Shown in pieces: positions 1 through 7,546 of a stretch of 16,978 nucleotides of DNA; within the stretch, counting starts at the first letter, position 1, and each line of letters begins with the position of its first letter. Position numbers and translations under genes: made by a program. Source of the stretch: a bacterium (GTDB lineage: Bacteria; Arandabacterota; Arandabacteria; Arandabacterales; Arandabacteraceae); the NCBI GenBank assembly GCA_025774405.1, contig JALGWB010000012.1, positions 1-16,978 on the forward strand. Reading direction: 5' to 3'. Under the pieces are notes generated by a model. The model was not told where the DNA came from and made no database searches. It saw only the letters and a list, made by a program, of their open reading frames with translations.

Positions 1-696
1 TCCATAGTTGTACGTGTGGATGGTGGTGCGGGGATAAGTGTATGGTTCGCTTCCCATCTGACAGCAAACAGGATTGGTAGCACAGCTGTCAACGCACGAG
101 CTCACGTTGTCAAGAACCGCATAGGGGTGACCGGTATCATTCTTCCAGGTAAGCAGAACCACGAAGTTACCACCACAGGCTGATAGATCCAGTCCGGGCT
201 GGCTACCTTCGTTAGTGAAATCAATCTTACAAACGGGAAAGAGATTGGTATCAACATAGACTGGCTCAAAGTCACGGTTACCCAGTGGGGAACCCACGGG
301 TTCTCCGTTTTCGTCCGCTCCGAAAACCTTGACATTCATGCTCTGGTCTTGTGAGGGCAACACATAATAGAGCACTATATCTATCTCATCGAGTGTAAGG
401 CACTGACTGGTGTCGCAGGGGTCTAACCAGGGGACAGTATCAGTCATTCTGAAGTGAACACCAATGGTGTGATTTTCAACACCCTCAACAATCGTCACAT
501 ATGCACAATCGTCCACGAGGTAATAATAGTCGAGCTCGCAGCTTGCATCCGACGATAACATGCCACCCCAGATGCGATGGAGATCGTCCCTGCCAAGCTG
601 AACGGGTCTTATCTCACGAGCCTGAGCAGAACTCCCAAAGAGAGCGCCACAAACCAGGCCGATAACTATCCATCTATAAGAAGTAAGAAACCCCAT
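1..696 (-). CDS. Secreted protein of unknown function (3' end outside window)
   Basis: This minus-strand frame stays open from an ATG at 696 to the window edge (232 codons, no stop). Residues 1-26 form a signal peptide: Arg-8, a hydrophobic stretch (about 9-21) and a probable cleavage site after SSAQA. The mature part is rich in beta-prone segments and has ten cysteines (53, 64, 94, 99, 156, 174, 201, 205, 211, 212), including a C-C pair, which suits an oxidised, disulfide-bonded exported protein. The part around residues 98-185 reads like a beta-sandwich domain of the kind common in secreted proteins of FCB-type bacteria; that is an impression, not a family match. The Shine-Dalgarno site before the ATG is weak, but a near-consensus promoter lies at 731-759. 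No known family was recognised. The C-terminus, including any surface-sorting signal, is missing. Confidence 0.8.
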   Translation of the reverse strand, partial: MGFLTSYRWIVIGLVCGALFGSSAQAREIRPVQLGRDDLHRIWGGMLSSDASCELDYYYLVDDCAYVTIVEGVENHTIGVHFRMTDTVPWLDPCDTSQCLTLDEIDIVLYYVLPSQDQSMNVKVFGADENGEPVGSPLGNRDFEPVYVDTNLFPVCKIDFTNEGSQPGLDLSACGGNFVVLLTWKNDTGHPYAVLDNVSSCVDSCATNPVCCQMGSEPYTYPRTTIHTYNYG

Positions 697-730
697 CTAA
701 CCACATGCCCCAGCTCCCGCTAACCTTTAC

Positions 731-759
731 ATGATACCACGTATTTTCCTTGATGTCAA
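731..759 (-). promoter_or_regulatory. sigma70-type promoter of the secreted-protein gene
   Basis: Read on the minus strand, TTGACA (759-754) is followed by a 17-nt spacer and TATCAT (736-731). The -35 box is a perfect consensus and the -10 box matches five of six. The predicted transcript starts near 724, giving a leader of about 28 nt before the ATG at 696. The spacing and match quality make this one of the best promoter candidates in the window. Confidence 0.75.
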
Positions 760-841
760 CATGTGGAGGGCTGTCTGTAGCCACCCCCCTTGCCTGAAAG
801 CATCCTTCGCAATGGGAACCTTTGCTGGATAGACAAAAAGT

Positions 842-948
842 TGTGGAAAACCTCTACCATATTCATTTCAATAATAGGGATAATTCCTTGGGAAAACTGC
901 AATTCCGAAGTTATCCACAATGTGGAACCACTTATCCACAATTCCACA
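842..948. promoter_or_regulatory. Cluster of DnaA-box-like sequences, possible oriC
   Basis: Two exact matches to the DnaA box TTATCCACA lie at 911-919 and 932-940 on the plus strand. TGTGGAAAA at 842-850 is a minus-strand box with one mismatch (TTTTCCACA). Between the exact boxes lies a degenerate reverse box (921-929); with the first it makes the perfect inverted repeat TCCACA-A-TGTGGA (914-926). A further degenerate copy ends at 948. An AT-rich stretch (about 857-905) separates the 842 box from the others. Several boxes next to AT-rich DNA in a gene-free gap is the layout of a bacterial origin. No dnaA, dnaN, parAB or rpmH is in view, so it could instead be a DnaA-regulated site or DnaA-titration locus. 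Confidence 0.5.
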
Positions 949-1154
949 GCCCGTCCAAACGGGGAGGCGAGACACATACCCATGTTACCGGCCGGGGATT
1001 CCGACAGGCGATCCCACAGTGATGCTTCACCTCCGCAAATAGCGGCACTCGCTTCCATCCTCCAGCTCCCTAATCAGACACTTGCCGAAGGTGAGCTCAC
1101 ACCGACCCAGCAGTATAGGTCTCAGGAGATTACCTGTGCGGGTTGGTCAATGAA

Positions 1155-1166
1155 ATAGCAAGCTAT
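1155..1166 (-). terminator. Weak hairpin downstream of the ATPase operon
   Basis: About 40 nt after the subunit D stop codon, the minus strand has a self-complementary element (ATAG-CTTG-CTAT) followed by TTTCATTG. The stem is only four pairs and the T-run is short, so it is a poor intrinsic terminator; no better one was seen between 1206 and 842. The surrounding DNA (1148-1197) is AT-rich. Confidence 0.2.
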
Positions 1167-1205
1167 GATATATGGATATACGAATAGATGTATGTGTGCA
1201 CCTTT

Positions 1206-1829
1206 TTAGCTCCGACCCCGGACGATTTCTTTGACACGCATGAGGCGAGTGAGGTTGCCGCGTTCCATCTCTGACAGCTTCATTGAGATATAGCGGATAG
1301 TCTCTTCAAGGCTAGGGATGAGGACATACTCGAGGGCATTGACTCTACGGCGGGTGCGTTCAATTTCGTCTCCAATAAGCTCCAGCGCTTTCTCCTTTGA
1401 GGCCAGCTCAACCATCCTGCCGAGGGCTTTCTCCATTGCGACAAGGGCAGTGTCGAGCTCAGCAGGTGTTGTAGCAAGTCCGTAGGAGGCAAGTTTCCCC
1501 TCCGTGGCAAGTCGAAACTCGGGGACCGCTACATTCATTATCTGCCGCTTCCGCACCTCGACGGATGTCCTCCGGGTTGGCATACTTACAGCTGCCTCGA
1601 CGATTTCAGCACCACCCACCGACCTTGCAACCAGGAACCGTTTCCAGGCTTGCTCAAGTTCACGCTCGACACCCAATCGCAGATCCTTGATCTGATAGAC
1701 AAGCGCCATGAAGCGCTTCATGAGCTCATCCTGCTTGTCCTTCAACAGCTTATGCCCACGACGCGCAAGGGCCAGCCGCTTGCGCAGTCTCAAGAGTTCC
1801 ATCCTCGTTGGATTGACATCCAGTTTCAT
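1206..1829 (-). CDS. ntpD: V/A-type ATPase subunit D (central stalk)
   Basis: Subunit D is the coiled-coil central shaft that turns inside the A3B3 head and couples ATP turnover to the membrane rotor. The 207-residue length is typical. The N-terminal helix begins with the family pattern NPTRMELLRLRKRLALA (residues 6-22). The C-terminal helix carries the hallmark stretch around residues 158-203, with RRRVNALEYVLIP followed by a basic end. Both ends are predicted long helices that pair as an antiparallel coiled coil. The ATG overlaps the subunit B stop as ATGA (1829-1826), so the two are probably translationally coupled. It is the last gene of the operon and ends with TAA. Confidence 0.96.
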   Translation of the reverse strand: MKLDVNPTRMELLRLRKRLALARRGHKLLKDKQDELMKRFMALVYQIKDLRLGVERELEQAWKRFLVARSVGGAEIVEAAVSMPTRRTSVEVRKRQIMNVAVPEFRLATEGKLASYGLATTPAELDTALVAMEKALGRMVELASKEKALELIGDEIERTRRRVNALEYVLIPSLEETIRYISMKLSEMERGNLTRLMRVKEIVRGRS

Positions 1830-3241
1830 ACCTTCGCCTCTGCCTCGGCTTCCTCCCTTACATCTTTCTTAAACCTTGGTAGGTACTTATCAATCCATTC
1901 CTGCCGAATTCGCTTGAGCTCGACCGTCGGGAATACCGAAAGTAGCTCCCAACCGAGATCGAGGGTTTGCTCGAATGACCTATCCTCATATTCGCCCTGG
2001 GATACATAACGTTCTTCGAATGTGTGTGCGAACTTGAGGTATTGCTTATCCATCTCGCTGAGGGCAGCCTCACCGAGAATGACGGCGAGCTCTTCGGCTT
2101 CCTTGCCTCTGGCATAGGCAGCAAAGAGCTGATTGAAGATGTCTGAGTGGTCCTCACGTGTCTTGCCAGCACCGATGCCCTTGTCTTTGAGCCGCGAGAG
2201 CGACGGCAAGACATCTATTGGCGGCGAAACCTTCTTCTTGTGTAATCCCCTCGAGAGGAAGATCTGCCCCTCCGTGATGTATCCTGTGAGATCCGGAATC
2301 GGATGCGTCTTATCATCCTCGGGCATGGTAAGGATAGGAATAAGCGTGATGGATCCCTTCTTTTTCTTGAGTCTGCCTGCTCGCTCATAGATAGTTGCCA
2401 GGTCAGTGTAGAGATAGCCAGGATAGCCTCTTCTTCCTGGAATTTCCTTTCTTGCCGCTGAAATCTCACGCAAGGCCTCGCAATAGTTGGTCATATCACT
2501 CAGGATGACAAGCACATGCATGTCTTTGTCGAATGCAAGATATTCAGCTGTCGTTAATGCCAGCCTTGGCGTGGCAATTCGTTCAATTGCTGGATCATCA
2601 GCGAGGTTCATGAACAATACAGCCCGATCGATAGCACCCGTCTTGCGCATATCCGCAATGAAGAAGTGGGCTTCCTCAAATGTTATGCCCATCGCGCCAA
2701 AGACAACCGCAAAGGTCTCCTCTTTACCAAGTACTTTTGCCTGGCGTGCGATTTGAGCGGCGAGCCGATTATGAGGCAATCCCGAACCGGAGAAGATCGG
2801 AAGCTTCTGCCCCCTGACCAGTGTATTGAGCCCATCGATTGCTGAAATGCCTGTCTGAATAAACTCACTGGGGTAATCGCGCGCCGTAGGATTGTAAGGA
2901 CTCCCACTTATGTCGCGTCTCACTTCCGGGATTATCTTGGGGCCATCATCAATCGGTCGTCCAAGACCGTCAAACACCCGCCCCAGCATGTCTGTGGAGA
3001 GTCCAATCTCAATGCCTCTGCCCAGAAACCTTACCTTGCTTTTGAAAACGTCAACACCTGTTGTCCCCTCGAAAAGCTGGATGAGAGCTTTGTCACGGTC
3101 AATCTCCAGCACTCTGCCCCTTCTGACCTCGCCAGTGGGTAACTCAACCTCGACAATCTCCTCATATTTGGCTCCTTCAATCTCCTCGACGAGCACCAGA
3201 GGACCTGTGATGTGTCTTATTGTTAAGTATTCTTTAAGCAT
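1826..3241 (-). CDS. ntpB: V/A-type ATPase subunit B (non-catalytic)
   Basis: Subunit B alternates with A in the hexameric head and forms the regulatory face of each nucleotide site. At 471 residues it is full length. The P-loop position reads SGSGLPHN (151-158) instead of GxxxxGKT, the normal non-catalytic form. Other family motifs are GRVFDGLGRPID (87-98), YPGYLYTDLATIYERAGR (273-290) and PSLSRL (346-351). Arg-350 in the last sits where the arginine finger of characterised B subunits reaches the catalytic site. The acidic, alanine-rich tail (about 460-471) is ordinary. Start ATG at 3241 has a purine-rich GAGGGGAGAGG site just upstream and lies 14 nt after the subunit A stop; the end overlaps subunit D. 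Confidence 0.98.
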   Translation of the reverse strand: MLKEYLTIRHITGPLVLVEEIEGAKYEEIVEVELPTGEVRRGRVLEIDRDKALIQLFEGTTGVDVFKSKVRFLGRGIEIGLSTDMLGRVFDGLGRPIDDGPKIIPEVRRDISGSPYNPTARDYPSEFIQTGISAIDGLNTLVRGQKLPIFSGSGLPHNRLAAQIARQAKVLGKEETFAVVFGAMGITFEEAHFFIADMRKTGAIDRAVLFMNLADDPAIERIATPRLALTTAEYLAFDKDMHVLVILSDMTNYCEALREISAARKEIPGRRGYPGYLYTDLATIYERAGRLKKKKGSITLIPILTMPEDDKTHPIPDLTGYITEGQIFLSRGLHKKKVSPPIDVLPSLSRLKDKGIGAGKTREDHSDIFNQLFAAYARGKEAEELAVILGEAALSEMDKQYLKFAHTFEERYVSQGEYEDRSFEQTLDLGWELLSVFPTVELKRIRQEWIDKYLPRFKKDVREEAEAEAKV

Positions 3242-3255
3242 CGCCTCTCCCCTCG

Positions 3256-5031
3256 CTACTCAACGGTGGCGGCAATCAAGGCTTCCATCTCCTTATCGAT
3301 CTCTTCCTTGATAGCACGAACGCTATCCAATCTATCTTCTGGTTCATACTTGGCTCTCGCGATGCGCTCACGCACCGCCATCTTTTCAATCTCAGATATT
3401 GGGACATCGCGCTCAAGGGCCTCCTGTGCTGCCTGCCCAAAGTAGAGCACAATTTTCAACATCTCATATTGCTTAAGAAGTGAAGTGTAAGTATCGACCT
3501 CGTGGAAGGCATTCTGATGCAAGAAGTCCTCACGAATCGACCTTGCGACTTCAAGTGTCAAACGATCTTTTGCTGACAGGGCCTCAACGCCGACCAGCCT
3601 TACGATCTCAGCAAGCTCTGCTTCCTCCTGCAGGATACGCATGGCTTCACTTCTCAATTCGACCCAATCGGGCGCAACATTTTCGGTTAGCCATGGATCA
3701 AGGTTGTCATAATAAAGAGAGTAGCTGTTGAGCCAGCTAATTGCAGGGAAGTGACGCTTATAAGCAAGATGATCCTCAAGACTCCAGAAGACCTTGACAA
3801 CTCGGAGAGTTGCCTGAACAACCGGATCTGAAAGGTCACCACCCGGAGGTGAGACAGCACCAATCACCGATAAGGCCCCTTCTCTGTCATCACTACCGAG
3901 GCACTTCACCCTACCAGCTCTTTCATAGAATTCCGCAACTCGAGCACTGAGGTAGGCTGGATAGCCTTCCTCCCCTGGCATCTCTTCGAGCCGACCGGAG
4001 ATCTCACGCATTGCCTCGGCCCAACGCGATGTCGAATCCGCCATGACTGCAACACTGTAGCCCATATCACGGAAATATTCAGCGATTGTTATCCCCGTAT
4101 AGACCGAAGCCTCGCGAGCAGCGACTGGCATGTTGGAGGTGTTGGCAATCAGGACGGTACGTTTCATCAAAGGTTCACCACTTCTCGGATCTTTAAGCTC
4201 AGGAAACTCCAGCAAAACGTCCGTCATCTCATTGCCACGCTCGCCACAGCCAATATAGACGATTATCTCAGCATCTGCCCATTTGGCGAGCTGATGCTGG
4301 ATAACTGTCTTTCCCGAGCCAAAAGGTCCAGGAACACAGGCCGTACCCCCTTTACCGACGGGGAAGAGAGCATCGATCACGCGTTGACCTGTTGAAAGTG
4401 GAATCTCCGGCGGAAGCTTTTCCTTATAGGGTCGCCCCATGCGGACTGGCCAGCGTTGAACAAGAGTCAGATCACGCACCCCATCGGACGTTTCAACCTT
4501 GGCGATTACATCCTGAACAGTATAGTCGCCTTCGGCTATCTCGATAATCTTGCCTTTCATCCCAGGTGGTACCATTATCCTGTGGAGAACCAGGATGCTC
4601 TCCTCAACTGTCCCTATAACATCCCCAGCCTCGACCTCATTCCCGGGCTCAACCGTCGGTACAAAGTGCCATCGCTTTTCTCGATCGAGGGCAGGGATGT
4701 CAATCCCTCGAGTGATATAGTCGCCAACCATAGCTCTGATAACATCAAGCGGACGCTGGATGCCGTCATAGATTGACTCAATGAGTCCCGGACCTAATTC
4801 CACTGAAAGCGGTGAGCCCGTCGGATAAACCGGTTCGCCAGCGCCAATCCCACCCGTTTCCTCATAGACCTGAATGGAAGCAAGATCCTCACGAAGCTCT
4901 ATTATCTCCCCTATGAGCCGCTTATCGCTTACCCTGACCACATCGTACATCCTGCTTCCTTCCATGCCTTCAGCGACGACAAGCGGACCTGCAACTTTTA
5001 CGATTCTTCCAGGTTTGAGGTCTTCAGCCAC
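3256..5031 (-). CDS. ntpA: V/A-type ATPase subunit A (catalytic)
   Basis: Subunit A hydrolyses or makes ATP in the soluble head. It has 591 residues, the usual length for the catalytic chain including the non-homologous bulge region (about 110-190) that distinguishes it from F-type beta. The Walker A motif GPFGSGKT is at 235-242 with Lys-241. The catalytic glutamate lies in GERGNE (Glu-264). The Walker B region SVAVMADSTSRWAEA is at 326-340, and SGRLEEMPGEEGYPAYL follows at 345-361. All key residues are present, so it should be active. The start is GTG at 5031, supported by an AAAGGGGGG ribosome site about nine nt upstream and by the family-typical GRIVKVAGPLVVAEGM opening. It lies 21 nt after subunit F. 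Confidence 0.98.
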   Translation of the reverse strand: MAEDLKPGRIVKVAGPLVVAEGMEGSRMYDVVRVSDKRLIGEIIELREDLASIQVYEETGGIGAGEPVYPTGSPLSVELGPGLIESIYDGIQRPLDVIRAMVGDYITRGIDIPALDREKRWHFVPTVEPGNEVEAGDVIGTVEESILVLHRIMVPPGMKGKIIEIAEGDYTVQDVIAKVETSDGVRDLTLVQRWPVRMGRPYKEKLPPEIPLSTGQRVIDALFPVGKGGTACVPGPFGSGKTVIQHQLAKWADAEIIVYIGCGERGNEMTDVLLEFPELKDPRSGEPLMKRTVLIANTSNMPVAAREASVYTGITIAEYFRDMGYSVAVMADSTSRWAEAMREISGRLEEMPGEEGYPAYLSARVAEFYERAGRVKCLGSDDREGALSVIGAVSPPGGDLSDPVVQATLRVVKVFWSLEDHLAYKRHFPAISWLNSYSLYYDNLDPWLTENVAPDWVELRSEAMRILQEEAELAEIVRLVGVEALSAKDRLTLEVARSIREDFLHQNAFHEVDTYTSLLKQYEMLKIVLYFGQAAQEALERDVPISEIEKMAVRERIARAKYEPEDRLDSVRAIKEEIDKEMEALIAATVE

Positions 5032-5052
5032 TTGAGCGAACCCCCCTTTGGA

Positions 5053-5379
5053 TCATTCAACCTTCAGGATGTCTGTTCCAAGTGCGCGCTTAAGCACCTG
5101 GGAAAGCTTCCTGAGCCCTATCTTCTGTGAGCCTGAACTCGATGGAACAAGTACCACACTCGGTTCATATTCCTTCGTGGACTCAGCAATAATATCCTCA
5201 ACTGCTTTTCCAATGTCTTCAGTCACAAAGATCACCGCGTGCTCCTTCCTGCGAATCAATCTCGAGACAATTTTGCGAGCTTCCTCAGCTGATTCGACAG
5301 GGAAGGCTGCCACACCCAGGCCTTCGAAAGCGACAACGGTTGCCTTCTCCCCCACAACTGCCAGCCGCTTATTCAACAT
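5053..5379 (-). CDS. ntpG: V/A-type ATPase subunit F (central stalk)
   Basis: This 108-residue protein is the small central-stalk subunit that binds D and modulates ATP hydrolysis (named NtpG in Enterococcus, F in most other systems). The N-terminal half has the Rossmann-like alternation of the family (RLAVVGEKATVVAFEGLGV, with a second strand HAVIFVTEDIG near 47-57). The third strand PSVVLVPSSSGSQ (73-85) is followed by a C-terminal helix ending near LGTDIL. The ATG at 5379 lies within the last codons of subunit C (11-nt overlap), with GAAGGGA as a likely ribosome site inside C. Position between C and A matches the usual order. Confidence 0.93.
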   Translation of the reverse strand: MLNKRLAVVGEKATVVAFEGLGVAAFPVESAEEARKIVSRLIRRKEHAVIFVTEDIGKAVEDIIAESTKEYEPSVVLVPSSSGSQKIGLRKLSQVLKRALGTDILKVE

Positions 5380-6394
5380 TAGCGATCCGTCCCTTCAAAG
5401 TTTCAGCTTCAATTCCACGTTCCTTGGCAGCAAGGATGAGTCGTAGCATCTTGATCTCATTCTCCTTTAGTAATCCATAGGCGATGATTAGCTCTACTCC
5501 GAATGTAAAATAGTGAGTGAGTCGCAGGAATGAAATCAGGTAGTTATCTATTTCCCTCTCGAGGTCAACGAAAACTCCATCCCTTTCTATCGCTTCACCC
5601 CCAATTTCTATGATGCCCCTGTAAGGGCTGAACTGGAAGCCCTGACGAACCTCGTCGAGAGGTAACAAGAAGGTCTCACATAGGTCTGATATCCTGACAA
5701 AGCCATCCGGGATCAGAAGATCGGGGAGGCTGCGGGCTTCAATGCCGAGATACCTACCACGCATGAAACTCCGAATGTTGGCAAGATCTATCCATGTCCT
5801 TACAAGTGCTTCCAGATAGATAGAGCCATAGTTTCTCGCTCGCTCAAGGAAGACAGCGAACATCGATCTATCTATCACTATATCCCCCTGCGATGGATCG
5901 AGTGACTTTGAAACCATCTCAAGTGCTACGCTTGCTGGGTCAATCAGGCAATCAGGCAAATCATCGAGTGTCTCTGCTATCATTGCTGCCTTCAAAACAT
6001 CAGGTGAGTAGCGAGCATAATCAAAGTAAAGGTGTTTCAGATCACGCCCGGAAACCTTCTCTCTTACCGCAACCTTAAGATTATGAAAATCATACTTGAG
6101 CCGAAGTATATCAGTCACGTCGGGATCGAGGCTCAGGTCATCGATCAGATCAAGCACTCGCCTCAGCTCATTGTCCAGACAACCAAGGTAGCCAATATCC
6201 TCGATCTCATCGAAATGCACAGCATAGTCGGTATCCGAAAGCAGCCTCAATGCCTCGCCAAGATCCCTTGCCTCAGCAATCCGCTCAAGTCGCTGCCTGC
6301 CCAGGAGTCGCATCTCGAGCGCTCTTATACGACCGCTGGCGTAAGCATAGCGCTTATCGTGACTTGATACCCTGTGTGCTTGAAGATATTTCAT
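5369..6394 (-). CDS. ntpC: V/A-type ATPase subunit C (AC39/d-type)
   Basis: Subunit C is the funnel-like socket joining the central shaft to the membrane rotor ring. The 341-residue length fits the AC39 family. Visible family features are the N-terminal YAYASGRIRALEMRLL pattern (16-31), which leads into an all-helical protein, and the YDFHNLKVAVRE motif at about 100-111, among the best-conserved segments of the family. The ATG overlaps the subunit E stop as ATGA (6394-6391), with GGGAGAGAGG just upstream. The 3' end overlaps subunit F. Nothing looks truncated. Confidence 0.95.
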   Translation of the reverse strand: MKYLQAHRVSSHDKRYAYASGRIRALEMRLLGRQRLERIAEARDLGEALRLLSDTDYAVHFDEIEDIGYLGCLDNELRRVLDLIDDLSLDPDVTDILRLKYDFHNLKVAVREKVSGRDLKHLYFDYARYSPDVLKAAMIAETLDDLPDCLIDPASVALEMVSKSLDPSQGDIVIDRSMFAVFLERARNYGSIYLEALVRTWIDLANIRSFMRGRYLGIEARSLPDLLIPDGFVRISDLCETFLLPLDEVRQGFQFSPYRGIIEIGGEAIERDGVFVDLEREIDNYLISFLRLTHYFTFGVELIIAYGLLKENEIKMLRLILAAKERGIEAETLKGRIANVE

Positions 6395-7008
6395 GCCTCT
6401 CTCCCACCAAACAGAATCTGCGATATCTCGGTTTCGAGGTCATCACGCACCATGCTCAGCAGCGTATCGAAAGTAGAGTTGCTCTCTGAGCGACCACGTT
6501 TGAGAATAAAACCACCTTTGATGCTGCGATTGGCTTCCGAGAACTTAAGCTCACCACGTTTGCCCTGCTGCCTGAGCTCTTCATTTAGCTTCTCAAGATA
6601 GTCCGGTGGCAATGCTTTACGATCCTCAGCATCAATGATGACTTCTTCATCTCCAGTCTCAACGGCCAAAAGCAGAAGCCTCCGGGTTATGCCGTAACCA
6701 CCTTCCCGATCCCTGCGCCTCAAGGTTTCAAGCGCGCGATCGAAAACCTCATCAATTGCCCTGCCCTTCTCTGCAAGGATTGCCTTCCGAGCTTCGAGCT
6801 CCCGAAGGCTAACCCGCCTCCGCACATGCTCGGCAGCTTCTTCCTTAGCCTTGGCATCGAACGCCTGTCGGATCTTACTTGCCTCTGCCCTCGCTTCATC
6901 GAGGATCCGCCCAGCCTCAGCCTTTGCCCCCTCGACTATCTTGCTTGCTTCATCCTCGGCATCAGCGATAATCTTACTTTTGAGTTTATCGAGTTTGCCT
7001 TGCTCCAT
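6391..7008 (-). CDS. ntpE: V/A-type ATPase subunit E (peripheral stalk)
   Basis: Subunit E pairs with the H/G-type subunit to make the peripheral stalk that stops the A3B3 head from rotating. Residues 1-90 are a continuous charged coiled coil rich in Ala, Glu, Lys and Arg. The remainder is the mixed alpha/beta head-binding domain, with a GGF(I/V)L-like motif (IKGGFILKRGR, 163-173) and the late NSTFDTLL segment that are typical of the family. It has 205 residues, the normal length. Start ATG at 7008 lies 21 nt after subunit K with a GGGAG site upstream. It overlaps subunit C by 4 nt. Confidence 0.95.
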   Translation of the reverse strand: MEQGKLDKLKSKIIADAEDEASKIVEGAKAEAGRILDEARAEASKIRQAFDAKAKEEAAEHVRRRVSLRELEARKAILAEKGRAIDEVFDRALETLRRRDREGGYGITRRLLLLAVETGDEEVIIDAEDRKALPPDYLEKLNEELRQQGKRGELKFSEANRSIKGGFILKRGRSESNSTFDTLLSMVRDDLETEISQILFGGREA

Positions 7009-7029
7009 TTCGGTCCGGCTCCCTGTGGC

Positions 7030-7509
7030 TTAGCCAAGCTTAATACCGTTGAGTAATAGAATCGTTGCGACCAGTCCGAAAATAGCATAGGTTTCAACCA
7101 TTGCCGCGTAGATGACACCCTTCATCATTTCATCAGGCCGCTTGGCTGTCAGTTCAACCCCTGCAGCACACGTTTTGCCCTGGTGAAGTGCCGAGAACAG
7201 CCCAGCAATAGCGACTGGCAGGCTTGCAAAGAAGATCTGGAAACCCTGCCAGAGATTGAGCCCCACACTGGCGCCACCAACAAGCCCCAGCTTCTGAATC
7301 ACAAGGAAAGTGCCAAGCAACCCATAGATTCCTTGTGTCCCAGGAAGAGCAACAAGGATGAGTAATTTTCCAAACTTCTCGGGATCCTCACTCAAGACCC
7401 CGTCAGCGGTCTGAGCAGCTGTGGCAATACCGACAGCCGAGCCTGTTCCTGCAAGGAACGCAGAAATTGCAGCACCGAAAATTGCAATTGCGAGTCCTAT
7501 TGGATCCAT
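7030..7509 (-). CDS. ntpK: V/A-type ATPase subunit K (rotor ring), Na+-site residues intact
   Basis: Subunit K forms the membrane rotor ring that carries the coupling ion. It has 159 residues and four membrane helices (about 4-28, 50-74, 90-112, 132-156), the duplicated two-hairpin form. The ion-site residues known from the Enterococcus hirae Na+ ring all have counterparts: Leu-55, Thr-58 and Gln-59 in LPGTQG, Gln-110 in HQGK, and Glu-139 in VETYA. The first hairpin has Gln at the position of a carboxylate, so each subunit has a single ion-binding Glu. This favours Na+ coupling. An AAGGAG site lies seven nt before the ATG, the strongest ribosome site inside the operon, as expected for a subunit needed in many copies. 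It follows subunit I after 37 nt. Confidence 0.97.
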   Translation of the reverse strand: MDPIGLAIAIFGAAISAFLAGTGSAVGIATAAQTADGVLSEDPEKFGKLLILVALPGTQGIYGLLGTFLVIQKLGLVGGASVGLNLWQGFQIFFASLPVAIAGLFSALHQGKTCAAGVELTAKRPDEMMKGVIYAAMVETYAIFGLVATILLLNGIKLG

Positions 7510-7546
7510 TTAGCCACTCCTTCCTGTCTGACCAAGAACTGCCTGT

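Larger units (their letters stand above)
760..1205. other. Gene-free region with DnaA-box cluster
   Basis: No convincing gene lies between the promoter at 731-759 and the end of the ATPase operon at 1206. The longest open frame here (plus, about 790-1158, TTG start) has no ribosome-binding site, runs through the DnaA-box cluster and resembles no protein family. Visible structure: an AT-rich stretch (about 857-905), the DnaA-like boxes (842-948), a perfect small hairpin at 950-963 (CCCGT-CCAA-ACGGG), and a second AT-rich stretch (about 1148-1197) containing the palindrome ATAGCAAGCTAT-like element at 1155-1166. Confidence 0.6.

Noticed and set aside
790..1158. Open frame of 122 codons on the plus strand in the gene-free gap
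   Set aside because: It starts at TTG without a ribosome site, crosses the DnaA-box cluster and low-complexity inverted repeats, and resembles no protein family; another overlapping frame is open by chance too.
1826..3241. Subunit B P-loop (SGSGLPHN) as a loss-of-function mutation
   Set aside because: A degenerate P-loop is normal for the non-catalytic B subunit.
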